Positions 24,308 to 35,900 of a DNA stretch of 64,000 bases are shown in pieces. The position numbers were made by a program, and so were the translations under genes. Source of the stretch: Neolewinella xylanilytica (lineage in GTDB: Bacteria > Bacteroidota > Bacteroidia > Chitinophagales > Saprospiraceae). Below the pieces are notes generated by a model that was not told the origin of the DNA, ran no database searches, and worked only from the letters and a program-made list of their open reading frames with translations. Numbering within the stretch: position 1 is the stretch's first letter; each line of letters opens with the position of its first letter. Where the stretch lies: the NCBI RefSeq assembly GCF_002934605.1, contig NZ_PTJC01000005.1, forward strand, positions 1,736,001-1,800,000, written 5' to 3'.

Positions 24308-25708
24308 TTACGGAAACGCAGCATACCAATCGACCGCCATTCGGGTCAGCCGCGTGGTCCGGTCGGGGTGTTCGGCCACGAGGTTTCGTTCTTCTCCCGG
24401 ATCCGCCGCGAGATTGTAGAGCTCCGGGCGACCGCCGTCGTAGTCGCACAGCAGTTTCCAGTCGCCCTCCCGCACCGCCAGGTCGGGCAGGTCTTCGAAG
24501 CCGTAGTAGTTTTTCCGGTCGGGCGGACGGCTCCAGAAGATTGGTGCCTGCCGGGAACGGCTGGCCTCGCCCAGCAGGGTAGGGAGCAGGTCTTCCCCGT
24601 CGGTCAGCGTGTCCCGTGCGGGCGCCCCGGTGAAGGACAGCAACGAGGGCCGCAGGTCGATGGCCGAGAAGACCGATTCCCGGTTGCGGCTGCCGGCCGC
24701 GGCGGTATCCACGAATCCGGGCCCCCACACGATCAGGGAGGACCGGATGCCCCCCTCGTAGAGGTGCGTTTTATAGCCTTTGAGCTCGCCGGCCCGCCCG
24801 GCCCCGAGCTCCGGGCCATTGTCGGAGCAGAAGACGATGAGCGTGTTCTCGCGCAGGTCCGGGTGGTTGCGCACGTAGTCGAAGAGCTGGCCGAACTGCT
24901 CGTCCATCGCCGCCAGCACGGCGAGGTAGAGCCCGCGCTTGCCGGCTTCCTTGGCCAGTCCGTATTCCTCGTACGGGGGCCAGTAGGGACTGTGCACGTC
25001 GTCCGGCCAGACGTTAACGTAGAAGGGTGCTTCCGCCGCCACCGCCGCGTCCATGAAGGCCAGCGCGGTATCGATGAAGCCCGTGGTGATCTCCGAGCGT
25101 TGCATCCAGGTGAAGGGCCCGCCGAGCCGTTCGGCGCCTTCCCAGATGCGGCCTACGGCACCGGTTTCGTCCTTCGTCAGGGGCAGCAGTTTCGGCCCCA
25201 TGCCCTCGAAGTTGGTCAGCGAGGTATCGAAGCCGTAGGCGGTGATCGGCGGGGCGTCGTCCACGTCGCGTTGGCCGCCCATATGCCATTTCCCGAAGTG
25301 GCCCGTAGCGTAGCCGGCCGCCTGCAGCTCCCGCGCCAGCATCGGGGCCGCGGGGTCGAGCCAGTTCGCTACGCCCCGTTCGGCGTTCGCGGCGCGGTTG
25401 TCGAGGTAGGAGGTGATGTCCCACCGCTGCGGATACGTCCCCGTGCTGATGGCCACGCGGGAGGGCGAGCAGATCGGGGCGTTCACGTAGAATTGCTCGA
25501 AGGCGATGCCCTCGGCGGCCAGCCGGTCGATGTTCGGGGTCGCCGCGTCGGTGTTTCCGAAACTGCCCAGATCGGCCCACCCCATATCGTCGATGAAAAC
25601 CAGGATCACGTTCGGCCGGCGGGCGCCTTCCTCCGCCGAAGCCACTTTGGGCGGCGGAGCGCAGGTGAAAAGCAGCAACAAGGCGAGGAGGGCAAGCAAG
25701 CGGAGCAT
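24308..25708 (-). CDS. sulfatase lipoprotein
   Basis: About 466 residues from the ATG at 25708; the frame is open to 25744 but the internal start gives a lipoprotein signal (MLRLLALLALLLLFTCAPPP, lipid Cys16). Metal site FIDDMGWADLG (residues 38-48). The active-site motif ICSPSRVAISTGTYPQR has Cys80 for conversion to formylglycine. GHFGKWHMGG and CSDNGPE follow. The enzyme is predicted to be anchored in the outer membrane or periplasm and to cleave sulfate esters from a glycan. It starts 58 bp downstream of the end of the erythromycin-esterase-like lipoprotein gene on the same strand. Confidence 0.93.
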   Translation of the reverse strand: MLRLLALLALLLLFTCAPPPKVASAEEGARRPNVILVFIDDMGWADLGSFGNTDAATPNIDRLAAEGIAFEQFYVNAPICSPSRVAISTGTYPQRWDITSYLDNRAANAERGVANWLDPAAPMLARELQAAGYATGHFGKWHMGGQRDVDDAPPITAYGFDTSLTNFEGMGPKLLPLTKDETGAVGRIWEGAERLGGPFTWMQRSEITTGFIDTALAFMDAAVAAEAPFYVNVWPDDVHSPYWPPYEEYGLAKEAGKRGLYLAVLAAMDEQFGQLFDYVRNHPDLRENTLIVFCSDNGPELGAGRAGELKGYKTHLYEGGIRSSLIVWGPGFVDTAAAGSRNRESVFSAIDLRPSLLSFTGAPARDTLTDGEDLLPTLLGEASRSRQAPIFWSRPPDRKNYYGFEDLPDLAVREGDWKLLCDYDGGRPELYNLAADPGEERNLVAEHPDRTTRLTRMAVDWYAAFP

Positions 25709-25766
25709 GGGCCAGGATTCTTTCCTAGCCTGAACATACTGCAATTCTTACGGGATGGAGCTGCGG

Positions 25767-27104
25767 TTAGCGCGCGACCACCGTTTCCGCAGCGCGGCCG
25801 GATGCGTCGCGCAGCAGGATGCGGTACCGGCCCTTCCAGAGGCGTACGGAACGGTCGTCGTCCGACGTCATCAGCTCGCTCGCGTAGATCGGCGTGGCGA
25901 CCGGGCTGTCGAATTCCCCCCGTACTTCCACGATGGCCGGAAAGGATAGCTTGTTCCATTCCGCGCCGAGGCTTTCGCGCAGGTCCACGTTGGCGTAGGC
26001 CCGCCCGTCGCAGCTCCAGCCTTCCCAGCCGCGCCGCCGGTCGGTGCTCCCCAGCGGCGGGGTCACGGTAACGATATCGAAGGGCATGTCGCCGTGCGGC
26101 CCGCGCCACAGTTCGCCGGCGGCGTTGACCAGGACCTGCGGGGTGCCGCCCGGCTCCAAACGGTCGCGCAGGGCCGCGTAGTAGGGACTGGACGCCTGTT
26201 CCGTGGCCACCTTTTCGTTCAGGGCATCCTGGTAGACGGTCAGGGGATCGTCGCCCGTAAGCTCGCGGTAGTGGTAGGCCATCCAGTAGGTGTCCGATCC
26301 GGGGCGTTTCTCGGTTGCGTCTTCGATGGCGTGGTACCAACCCCCGTGGCAGACGATCTTCTCGCCGGGATGAGCCCGTTGGTAGGCTACGATGTGCTCG
26401 GCCTGTTGCAGGTCGCGTTCGCTGTCCGAACTGCCGTTGTGCTCGTAGGCGAAAATCCGGAAGCCCAGGTCGATCGCGTGGCGCAACAGGTTACCGTACT
26501 CCGGTTCGCTCGGATAGATGCCGGAGAAATAATTCATCAGGGGATAACCGCGCTCGTGCAGGAGCGAATCCCACGGACGGCTGTCGGAGGTCTCCCGTAG
26601 GGGCGTGATGTTCTCCAGGCCAAGGTGGCGGTACCCCTCGGCGTACAGATCGTCCAGCAGACAACGCGTGAATACCCGGTGCTCCGGCTTGGTATGCGCC
26701 TCGGTGATGATGAGCAGATTCGCGTCGCGGGCCCGCTCGGCGATGACCGCTTCGGCGGGAATCAGCCGGTATTCGTTTAGGGCTGCCCGTGCGTCCGGGA
26801 GCAGCGAATCCAGGTCCCATTCCAGCGGCAACTCGGCCTCTCGGTTGATCGTACCGTACTTCCCGATCTGTACCCAGGGGTGATGGAATCCCGGGCGGAT
26901 ATGGCCCGCCGCAAGTCCCCGCTGCAAGGAGTCGGAAAACAGCAGGGGATAACGCGGGAAGTTGGCCGGAAAATCGGCGTCGGTAAGCGTATCGTAGGCC
27001 GTCGGCCCGGTTGCTCCCTCCGTGCGCTCGCCCCGGGGTGAGCTTTGGCAGGAGCAGAAAACAAGCAGGATGGGAAACAGGGTGGATAGGCAACGGGACA
27101 GCAT
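25767..27104 (-). CDS. erythromycin-esterase/ChaN-like lipoprotein
   Basis: About 445 residues from the ATG at 27104; upstream in-frame sequence to 27146 lacks a signal peptide. The N-terminus MLSRCLSTLFPILLVFCSCQSS is a lipoprotein-type signal. The core contains LLIITEAHTKPEHRVFTRCLLDDLYAEGYRHLGLENITPL, resembling the His-x-x-Arg...Glu metal site of the EreA/ChaN/TIKI superfamily, with a later CHGGWYHAIED. Members are esterases or metalloproteases; the exact substrate is unknown. Two decayed copies of this gene occur at 50.3-50.5 kb and 51.2-52.2 kb (listed as pseudogenes), so it belongs to a duplicated family here. Confidence 0.75.
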   Translation of the reverse strand: MLSRCLSTLFPILLVFCSCQSSPRGERTEGATGPTAYDTLTDADFPANFPRYPLLFSDSLQRGLAAGHIRPGFHHPWVQIGKYGTINREAELPLEWDLDSLLPDARAALNEYRLIPAEAVIAERARDANLLIITEAHTKPEHRVFTRCLLDDLYAEGYRHLGLENITPLRETSDSRPWDSLLHERGYPLMNYFSGIYPSEPEYGNLLRHAIDLGFRIFAYEHNGSSDSERDLQQAEHIVAYQRAHPGEKIVCHGGWYHAIEDATEKRPGSDTYWMAYHYRELTGDDPLTVYQDALNEKVATEQASSPYYAALRDRLEPGGTPQVLVNAAGELWRGPHGDMPFDIVTVTPPLGSTDRRRGWEGWSCDGRAYANVDLRESLGAEWNKLSFPAIVEVRGEFDSPVATPIYASELMTSDDDRSVRLWKGRYRILLRDASGRAAETVVAR

Positions 27105-27161
27105 GGGCGGTGCGGGTGTACCGGTAATATACACCTCCCGTGCCACGGGGGCGGCTACCGC

Positions 27162-27670
27162 TCAGTACAACTTCGGGTCGAACAGCTCGCTTCCGACCCA
27201 CTGCACGATCAGGGCACGGATGCGCGGGGCCCGTACCCATTCGTACGTCAGCCCGAAGGTGGCGGTGTCGGCATCCTTATTGCTGATCAGGATGAGTTCT
27301 CCCTTCCAGCTTTCGGCGTCGATGCCGGTGAAGCGGTGTGGGTGCCGTACCCTTTGGCGGCGCAGGAAGTAATTCAGGTCGCGCAGGCTGTGCAGGATTC
27401 GCCCCACGCAGGACAGCTGGCTGCGGAGCGGGCCCGAGGCGTAGCCGTCGATTTCCGCCATGAAGGTCAGGTAGGCCATGATCCGGCGTTCGACGGCCCG
27501 CCAGTCGAAGGAGTCCCGCCAGTATCGATCAACCATTGCAGGTACTCCAGGCTGCTACCGGTTTCCCAGCTGCCGGGATCGATGGCGTCCGGTCACCGGT
27601 TTCGCGTCAGGCGTTCGTGCAGGTCGTCCAGATCTGCCCGGGGTACGGCCAGGTTGAATGGAATTGGCAT
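27162..27670 (-). pseudogene. epoxide hydrolase N-terminal domain remnant
   Basis: From the ATG at 27670 (minus strand) the frame reads MPIPFNLAVPRADLDDLHERLTRNR, then an in-frame TGA at 27595-27593, then PDAIDPGSWETGSSLEYL. This is the epoxide-hydrolase N-terminal domain, whose consensus is RL-x-RTRWPD: the stop sits exactly where Trp is expected, a TGG to TGA change. A frameshift near 27536 then moves into the frame YWRDSFDWRAVERRIMAYLTFMAEIDG, the next part of the same domain. The rest (to 27162) does not look like an epoxide hydrolase body. So this is a broken, truncated gene. The last 80 residues of the open frame could belong to something else. Confidence 0.75.
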
Positions 27671-27680
27671 GGTACGGGAC

Positions 27681-28955
27681 TTAGTCGAGGAAGTGTTGCT
27701 TCATGAACTCAATGAAAACCGGGTAGTCTTCCGGCAAGGTACCGTGGCCCCCTTCGTGCATCAGGTAGCCGAGATCGTGCAGAACCGGCTCACCCGCCCC
27801 CGGCCATTCGGTGGTGGCGAGGCCCCGCTTGCCGAGCAGCTCGTAGACCGGTTCCGCGGCCACGGCGGCTTCGAACTCGCCCCTCGGGTCGGACCAGTTG
27901 TCCGTCGTCCCGGTCTGCAACAGAAGCGGACGGGGCGCGATCAGCGAGAGGAGCATATGGGCGTCGACGGGACTGGTATTGGGGTCGGCTCCGTACTGCC
28001 GACGGTTGCCGGCAAACTGGTAGTCGTAGCGGGTGGAATCGATCATGTGGGCGGTGGTTTCCCCGTACTGCCGGCGGGAGAGGGCCGCCCCCCCTTCACC
28101 CGAGCAGCAGGCGATGACCATGCCGAAGCGTTGGTCGCGGGCACCGGCCCAGAGGGCGGTCTTGCCGAGTCGGGACGCCCCGAAGACGGCTACTTTGTCA
28201 GCGTCGACCCGCTCGTCGGTTTCCAGGTAGTCCATGACGCCGCTCATTCCCCAAGCCCAAGCGGCGATCGTGCCCCACTCGTAGTCGGCCGGGTATGCCT
28301 GATCTGCCGCCAAATAGTGACCCCGGACGCCGTAGGGGATCCCCTCCTGAAAATCGGGCTCGATGTCGCCGTAGTAGATCGCGGCCACGCCGATGCCTGC
28401 CGATAAAAAGGGAGCCACGTCCATTGTTCCGAACGAACGGCCTTCGGAAGCCGGAACGCGCTTTCCCTCCCGGGTCCAGATCGTACCCTCCCGGATGCCG
28501 GGGTCGTCGAAGGAGAGCGAATTAGCGGAAAAGCCGATTTTCAGGAACAGCGGAACGGGGACGCGCGCATTGGCCGGAGTGTAGATCAGCAGGTCGGCTT
28601 TGTGCCGGGAGGTATCCGGGGTAAAGTAGATCGTTACCTGCCGGCGAACTGCGGTGCCGTTGTAGGCCGGAGTGGCCGATTCGAAAACGGTGAATGTTGG
28701 CTTCCCGCGCTCCGGCGCCCTACCAAATTGCTCGGTTTCGAAAAGGCGGAGGATCTCCGGCCGGCGGCGCTCGTACCAAGCGACGGAATTGGTAACGGGT
28801 TCGCCGTTTTGGAGAATGAGCGGATCGGGAAGCGCGTAAGCCGGTACCCGCGTCTCGTCGTAGTTGACGGGGATACCGGCGACGGTATCGGTCTGCGCGA
28901 ACACCATCCTGCCGGTAAGGAGCAACGCGGTGAGGTAAAGGACGTGCACGATCAA
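27681..28955 (-). CDS. glucuronoyl methylesterase-like enzyme (CE15 family)
   Basis: 424 residues with a signal peptide (MIVHVLYLTALLLTGRMVFAQ). The alpha/beta hydrolase core has the nucleophile motif GASRLGKTALW (Ser about 259), the acid in CSGEGGAALSR (Glu about 284) and the catalytic His in HEGGHG (about 402). The order and spacing fit CE15 glucuronoyl esterases, which cut the ester between 4-O-methyl-glucuronic acid on xylan and lignin alcohols. This is the first hint that the organism attacks lignified or decorated xylan; the second is the CE1/GH43/GH97 operon at 53-64 kb. It ends 10 bp before the epoxide hydrolase remnant begins. Confidence 0.88.
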   Translation of the reverse strand: MIVHVLYLTALLLTGRMVFAQTDTVAGIPVNYDETRVPAYALPDPLILQNGEPVTNSVAWYERRRPEILRLFETEQFGRAPERGKPTFTVFESATPAYNGTAVRRQVTIYFTPDTSRHKADLLIYTPANARVPVPLFLKIGFSANSLSFDDPGIREGTIWTREGKRVPASEGRSFGTMDVAPFLSAGIGVAAIYYGDIEPDFQEGIPYGVRGHYLAADQAYPADYEWGTIAAWAWGMSGVMDYLETDERVDADKVAVFGASRLGKTALWAGARDQRFGMVIACCSGEGGAALSRRQYGETTAHMIDSTRYDYQFAGNRRQYGADPNTSPVDAHMLLSLIAPRPLLLQTGTTDNWSDPRGEFEAAVAAEPVYELLGKRGLATTEWPGAGEPVLHDLGYLMHEGGHGTLPEDYPVFIEFMKQHFLD

Positions 28956-29917
28956 AAGAGTTGTAAGGGTAAGATACCATTCCTCCGTCCCGATCCGCTT
29001 AGGAATGTACGAAGGGCCACGGTCGACTGGCGGGTTCGCGATCTACCGCGCCTATGGGCGGGAAACCACTACCCGGAGACGCGGCGTTCAGCCACCGCTC
29101 CTGCAAACAAGTGGAGGAAAAACGGGGGAGCCGATACTTTTTCGTTCCGGCATCCGCAAGCCACGGCAGGCATATCCGGGAGCATGCCATCAACGGGTAA
29201 TTCATTCAAATTTTGTCGGATCAACGAATGCAGGACAAAAGCCATGGCAAGCACTTTTTACCCGTACGCGTGATTGGGTTGTACCCACATTTAGGGAGAT
29301 AACCACATAAATTTCAAAATAGAGTGATAAAATTTTGATACTCCACAATACTTTATATCTTAGGTGGAAGAATTGGCTTTGGCCGGTCCGTTACAGCAGG
29401 TTGGTGCACGGTGCATCCTTCATTGCTTTCCGGCCTTGGATAAAGTGGGCACGCTTGATTTCCAATAATGCCACCAACACCTACCCGTACTTATTCAGCT
29501 GGATGATGCCAGCAAGCTTCAACGCAAAATTGAATTCAGTCGCGCCTGATGCGACTTCGCTATGCTATGAACAAAAAGAACACATTGACTGACACTATTC
29601 ACTAGTTATAAACACACCCTCCTCTGTATTCGACCGGGGTTTACCAGTAACCTAGCGCATCGGCCGTGAGCCGACGCGTCCTGGAATCGTATTGCTGTAT
29701 CAACGAATGGTCGATATGCTTATTAATTACGTTACACTCCATTAACCACTACATATACCGGTAGCCGATAGGTGCCGGAATGACCGACTAAAAAAGCACT
29801 TCTGCACCGCAGATATGGAATTTTTATGCATACCGGCTACGCTTTTATTCAGGTATGCTTTTCATGACTCGCTACATTGATACGGACTTTAATCCCTTAG
29901 TTATATAGACAACACAC
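28956..29917. other. 962-bp intergenic region before the giant surface-protein genes
   Basis: No frame with coding character; the short open frames here lack any recognisable feature. From about 29200 the sequence is clearly richer in A and T than the surroundings. It separates divergent genes and should hold the promoter of the 29918 gene. A 7-bp inverted repeat GCATACC/GGTATGC (29828-29834 and 29852-29858, 17-nt spacer) lies 60 bp before its start codon. No exact TAnnTTTG box was found. Confidence 0.55.
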
Positions 29918-32900
29918 ATGAACAACCAATTACCTACTCCCTCCCGCAGGGTTTATGGACTATTTATGCCCAATACTTTGCACTGGGTATTGTCTGCCTT
30001 CCTGGTCCTATTTACCTACACTGTTCGGGGGCAGAGTTTCGGCCAGAGCAACTTAGACTTTGCGGGGCAGGGTGGGGTCTCGCAGGGTACCTCCCTGATG
30101 TTCGGCCCCGACGGTCGATTGTACGTCCTCGGCCTGAATGGAACGATCGATATTTTCACCGTTCAACGATCGGGCAAGGATGACTACGTGGTCACCGATG
30201 CCGAGGAGCTGCTGGATGTAAAAAACATCCCCAACCACAACGACGACGGTAGTGCGAACAGTAATAATAACCGGGAAGCTACCGGCCTTGCGGTAGCCGG
30301 AACGGCGCAGAATCCGGTGATTTACGTTACCTCGAGCGATTCGCGGGTAGGCGGACCGAGTGGCGATTTGGACCTCGATACCAACTCCGGGGTGATTACC
30401 CGGCTTACCTGGAACGGTGCCTCGTGGGACGTAGTTGATATCGTACGCGGCCTGCCCCGTTCGGAGGAAAATCACGCTACGAACGGGCTTGAATTCGTTA
30501 CAAAAGGTGGCGAGAATTTCTTGATTGTTTGCTCCGGGGGCCACACCAACGCCGGCTCACCTTCCGACAATTTTGCCTGGACGACGGAATACGCCCTATC
30601 CGCCGCCATCCTGTCGGTCAATCTGACGGCCCTCGAGCAACTGGCCATCCTCACCGACAACACCTCCGGTCGGCAGTACATCTACGATCTCCCAACCCTT
30701 GACGATCCTACGCGACCTAATGCCAACGGCATCATCGACCCTGACAACCCAGGCTACACGGGTATCGATGTTGGCGATCCCTGGGGCGGCAATGACGGGC
30801 TTAACCAGGCCATGATCGTGGAGAACGGTCCGGTGCAGATCTTTTCGCCGGGCTACCGCAATACCTACGATCTGGTGGTGACCCAGGACGGTAAAGTGTT
30901 CGCTACCGACAACGGTGCCAACCAGGGCTGGGGGGGCTTGCCCGTAAATGAGGGCGTCGACGGTACCGTCACCAATGCGTATATCTCTTCCGAACCGGGA
31001 AGCTCCAGTGCCGTAGGGGGCGAGCAGGTGAACAATGCGGATCACCTGACCATGATTACCAACGACCTGCAGAACTATGTCTTCGGGAGCTTCTACGGAG
31101 GGCATCCCGCCCCGGTACGGGCGAATCCGGTGGGGGCGGGGCTATTTACCAACCCTACCTCCAACGCCAATAGCAATTCAGTCTTTCGCACCCTCATCTA
31201 CGATCCGGATGGCTCCCGGGGCGCCGGATACACCAACGATCCGTCTATCGGGTTGCCCGCCAACTGGCCGCCGGTGCCGCCAAGTATGGCGCAGCCCGTG
31301 GAGGGCGACTGGCGCGGACCGGGTATCAACAATCCTGACGGCCCCGATGACGTACTGGTGACCGTCTGGGGTACCAACACCAACGGAATCGATGAATACA
31401 CCTCTTCGCTCTATTTCGGTGGTACCATGAAAGGCAACCTCCTCGCAGGTACTAATGGCGGCGTACTTCGTCGGGTCCAGTTGGACGAGGACGGAAATCT
31501 CCAACAACTTACCAATAGCTTCATTTCCAATTTAGGTGGCAACCCGCTGGGTATCACGTGCAATAGTGATTCGGATCCCTTTCCAGGCACCATTTGGATC
31601 GCCACCTTCAATAGTACCATCAAAGTACTGGAACCCGATGACGAGCCCTGTACGCAACCCGGGCAAGCCGGCTATTCTGCTACCGCTGACGGTGACAACG
31701 ACGGGTACACTAACCAGGACGAAATCGACAACAAATCCGCCGATCAATCGGTGCTGGACGTAATCTGTAACGGGGGCAACCAGCCCAATGACTTCGACAA
31801 GTCTGCCGGCGGCAACCTCGTATCCGACCTGAACGACCCGGACGACGACAACGACGGCATCCCCGACGCCGACGACCCCTTCCAACTCGGTGACCCCGAC
31901 ACCGGCGGCAGCGATGCCTTTGACCTGCCGGTACTCAACGATCTGTTCTCGGACAACCAAGCGTTGAAGGGCTATCTGGGCCTGGGCCTGACGGGCCTCA
32001 TGAACAACGGCGACCCCAATCCGAACTGGTTGAACTGGCTCGACCGCCGCGACGACCCCAACGATCCAAATACCAACGATATCCTTGGCGGTGCCGTCGG
32101 GGCGATGACCATGCAGATGACCGGCGGTACGGCCGCCGGGGCGGCGAACAGTCAGGAGAAAGGCTTCCAGTACGGAGTGAACGTCGACCAGACTACGGGC
32201 ACGTTCACCGTCGAGGGGCGCTTGTTCAACTTCACCGATCCAACGCAGTTATACGGCACCTCGGCTCCCGCAAACGGTGAACTGGGCCTGTACATCGGCG
32301 ACGGTACGCAGCGTAACTATCTCCAGTTCGTGCTTACGGCGGACGGTCAATTGGAAGCGCGCCAGGAAATCAACGATGTACCGCAAGCACCTTTATCGGC
32401 GACGGTAGCGGCCAGCCAGGATATCATCCTGTTTTTCGCGATCAATACTTCCGACGGAAGCGTCACGCTACAGTACACCATCGACGGCGGTACCAAGCAA
32501 ACCCTCGGAACGCTAACGGCACAGGGTGCTATTTTAACGGCTATTCAGGACGGCAATAGCCCCCTCGCCGTAGGGTTGATCGGCACCTCGAATGCCGCCG
32601 GTGAGGAAGTGGAAGGTACCTGGGATTACCTCTACGTACGCAGCACAGAGCCCTACGCCGAGCAGCGTTTGCCCGATATTGACGTACTGATCAATGCCAA
32701 CGACCGGACCTTCGACCTCGCGGACTACTTCGGTGACGACGAAGGAGACGGCAACCTCACCTTTTCCGTCGCCAATAACACCGGTACCGTTGGTGCGGAT
32801 ATCAGTGGAAGTACGCTGACGGTCTCGTTCCCGGCAACTTCCGAAATAGCTGACATCACCGTTCGCGCGACCGATGTTAACGGGCTTTTCGCGGAACAGA

Positions 32901-35900
32901 CCTTCACGGTCACCGTCTCCGACGAACCCATTCCCATCCTGCGCATCCGGGCCAACGGTGCTACCCTGGCCGCTACGGACGGTTCCAATCCACCCTGGAG
33001 CGGCAATATTCCCGCCGGCCAGCAAAACGGAACGTACAATAGTATCCCCTTCGCCGTCAACACGGGGACCTATTCCACCCAGAACGTGACCGGACGGCAC
33101 GCCTCCCTGCCCGACTACGTACCGCAGGCGCTCTTCACGAACGAGCGGTATGACGTAGAGGCCGCTCCGGAAATGGAATGGACCATCGGTCTGCCGCAGG
33201 GGAACTACTTCGTACGGTTGTACATGGGCAACGGCTTCGACGGCACCTCCTCCGCCGGTGAGCGAATATTCGACATTCTGATTGAGGGACAATTGGTGGA
33301 GGATGATCTTGACCTCGTGGCCACCTTCGGCCACCTCAACGGCGGTATGCTGGAGTACCCGGTTGCCCTGACGGACGGTACGTTAAATATCTTATTCGAG
33401 CACGTCGTGGAAAACCCACTCATCAACGGCATCGAGATTCTAACGGTAGGCGGCGAATTCACCTCGCCGGTCACGGTAACGCCGATTCCCAATCAAACCA
33501 ACGACGAAGAAGATGTCGTGAACCTCACGGTTTTGGCTTCCGGCGGGGATTCTAACGAAAACTTTTCCTTCAGTGCGACCGGTCTGCCGGCGGGTATCCA
33601 GATCGAACCAACGACCGGTCTGATCTTCGGCACCATCGCCGACGGGGCCTCGGCCGGGAGTGTCTACACCTCCGTCGTCACGGTAAGCAAACCCGGCAGT
33701 ACGAACGCGGTAGTATCGTTCAGTTGGACGGTCAACGGTCCGTTTAGTCAGCCGGTCTGGAACAACCAGACAGACGACGAGAATTACACCGCGCGGCACG
33801 AATGTTCCTTCGTACAGGCCGGGGATAAATTCTACCTCTTCGGCGGGCGGGAGAACTCCACCACCTTTGACGTATACGATTACGAAGCGAAGACCTGGAG
33901 TCAGATCCCCAATTCGGCCCCGTCGGAGTTCAATCACTTCCAGGCCCTGGAATACCAGGGACTGATCTGGGTAATCGGTGCCTTTAAAACCAATAATTTC
34001 CCGGCCGAAGAGCCGGCTGACTACGTCTGGGCCTATAACCCGGCCACCGACGAGTGGATACAGGGACCGGAAATTCAGGAGGACCGTAAACGCGGGTCCG
34101 CCGGACTGGTCGTCCACAACGGAAAGTTCTACGTCATCGGAGGGAACACCATCGGACACGACGGGGGCTACGTAGCCTGGTTTGACGAGTTCGACCCGCA
34201 AACCGGCGTTTGGACGAATCTGGGTAACGCACCCCGCCCCCGCGACCACTTTCATGCGGAGGTGATCGACGGAAAACTTTACCTCGCGGGTGGTCGCCTG
34301 TCCGGAGGCCCCGGGGGCACCTTCGCTCCCCTGATCGCGGAAGTGGACGTCTACGATTTCGCTTCCCAGAGCTGGACGACAATACCCGATCTGCCTACTC
34401 CGCGGGGCGCTGCGACCGTTGCCGTATTCGAAGGAGAACTCTACGTCATCGGCGGAGAGATCGGTACGGACCTGCAGGGTAACAACATCGGGGATGCCCA
34501 GAAAACTACGGAGGCGTTCAATCCCGCAACCGGATATTGGTCCACTAAGCCCGACCTGGTCACGGAACGGCACGGTACCCAGGCGATCGTTTCCGGGAAC
34601 GGCATTCACGTCACGGCCGGATCCAGTAGCCAGGGCGGTGGCGGCACCATGAAAAACATGGAATACTTCGGAACGGATAATCCCGTCGGATCCCCGCTCA
34701 CCGCCAGCCAGCTCGTGACTCCAAGCAGTGTATCCATCACTGCCTACGGTACGTCCGATTTCACGGCAAATGCTACGGGCGGCAACACCGGACTGATCAT
34801 CACCGATATGGCGATTTCGGGGCCGGATGCCGAATTCTTCTACGTGAATACCCCCCGGACCTTTTCCCTGGTCGAGCCGGGATCCAGCGTAGACCTCACG
34901 GTCGGGTATAGCGGCACGCAGGCCGGTCAGACCGCAACGCTGACCATCACCTACGGTAATTCGGCTACCACTACGGTAGCCCTGAACAGCACCCTGATCA
35001 CCTCCGGAACCGTGCTCTACCGGGTCAATGCCGGTGGATCCCTGACCGCCAGCAATGACGCCGACCCGACGGACTGGTCCGCCGATCAATCGGCCGTCAA
35101 CGCGGGCGGTAGCGCCGGCTCTGGTACCCCATCTCCCTACTATAACCTGACGCCTCCGGCCCAGGACATTACCTACGGCGTGGCCTTCACGGGTACGAAC
35201 ACTACCGGCTATCCCGATGCGCTGTTCTCCACGGAGCGGTACAGTACGGTGCCCAATCCCGACAACATGCAGTGGGACTTTCCGGTAGAGAACGGCGACT
35301 ACACCGTCAACCTACTCTTCGCCGAAGTTTGGACCGGTGCCCAGGATGCCGGCACCCGGGTCTTCGATGTCCTGATTGAAGGAGACCCCGTGTTGGAGGG
35401 TTTTGATCAAACCGTGGCCTACGGTTGGAATGTCGCGGGGGTAGAAACCTTTTCGGTAACCGTCACCGACGGCAACCTGGATATCGACTTCCTGCTGGAT
35501 GCCCAAAATCCGAACATCAAGGGTATCGAAATCCTCACCGCTGGTGGTCCGCCAGTCAACGAAACACCGGTGGTGAGTACACCCGTCGGACAAATTGATA
35601 GAGAAGGCGAATACGTGTCTCTACCGATCGACGCAAGCGATGCGACATCCTGTAGCGGGTTGACCTATACGGCAACCGGTTTACCGCCCGGTCTCATGAT
35701 CGATCCGAACTCAGGACTGATCTCCGGGACGCTCGACGTCGAAGTGGAAGGCGACGGCAACGGTCCGTTTATCGAAAGTGGCGGGCTCGTCGTAATCGAG
35801 ATGGAATCGGCCGCGACGTTGCCGGGGGCGTGGGAAAACGCATCCACCTACAGCACCACCGCATCACCGAATGTAAATAATCCGACCAGCGCTTCCGGCA

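Noticed and set aside
24368-26071. 567-residue plus-strand frame opposite the sulfatase lipoprotein
   Set aside because: Composition is dominated by Arg, Gly, Val and Pro with no domain pattern; the sulfatase with its CSPSR site lies on the other strand.
29335-29592. 85-residue plus-strand frame in the A+T-rich leader
   Set aside because: No signal peptide, no family pattern, ends without context.
33440-35089. 549-residue minus-strand frame inside the first giant gene
   Set aside because: It lies entirely opposite the kelch and malectin domains and shows no recognisable features.
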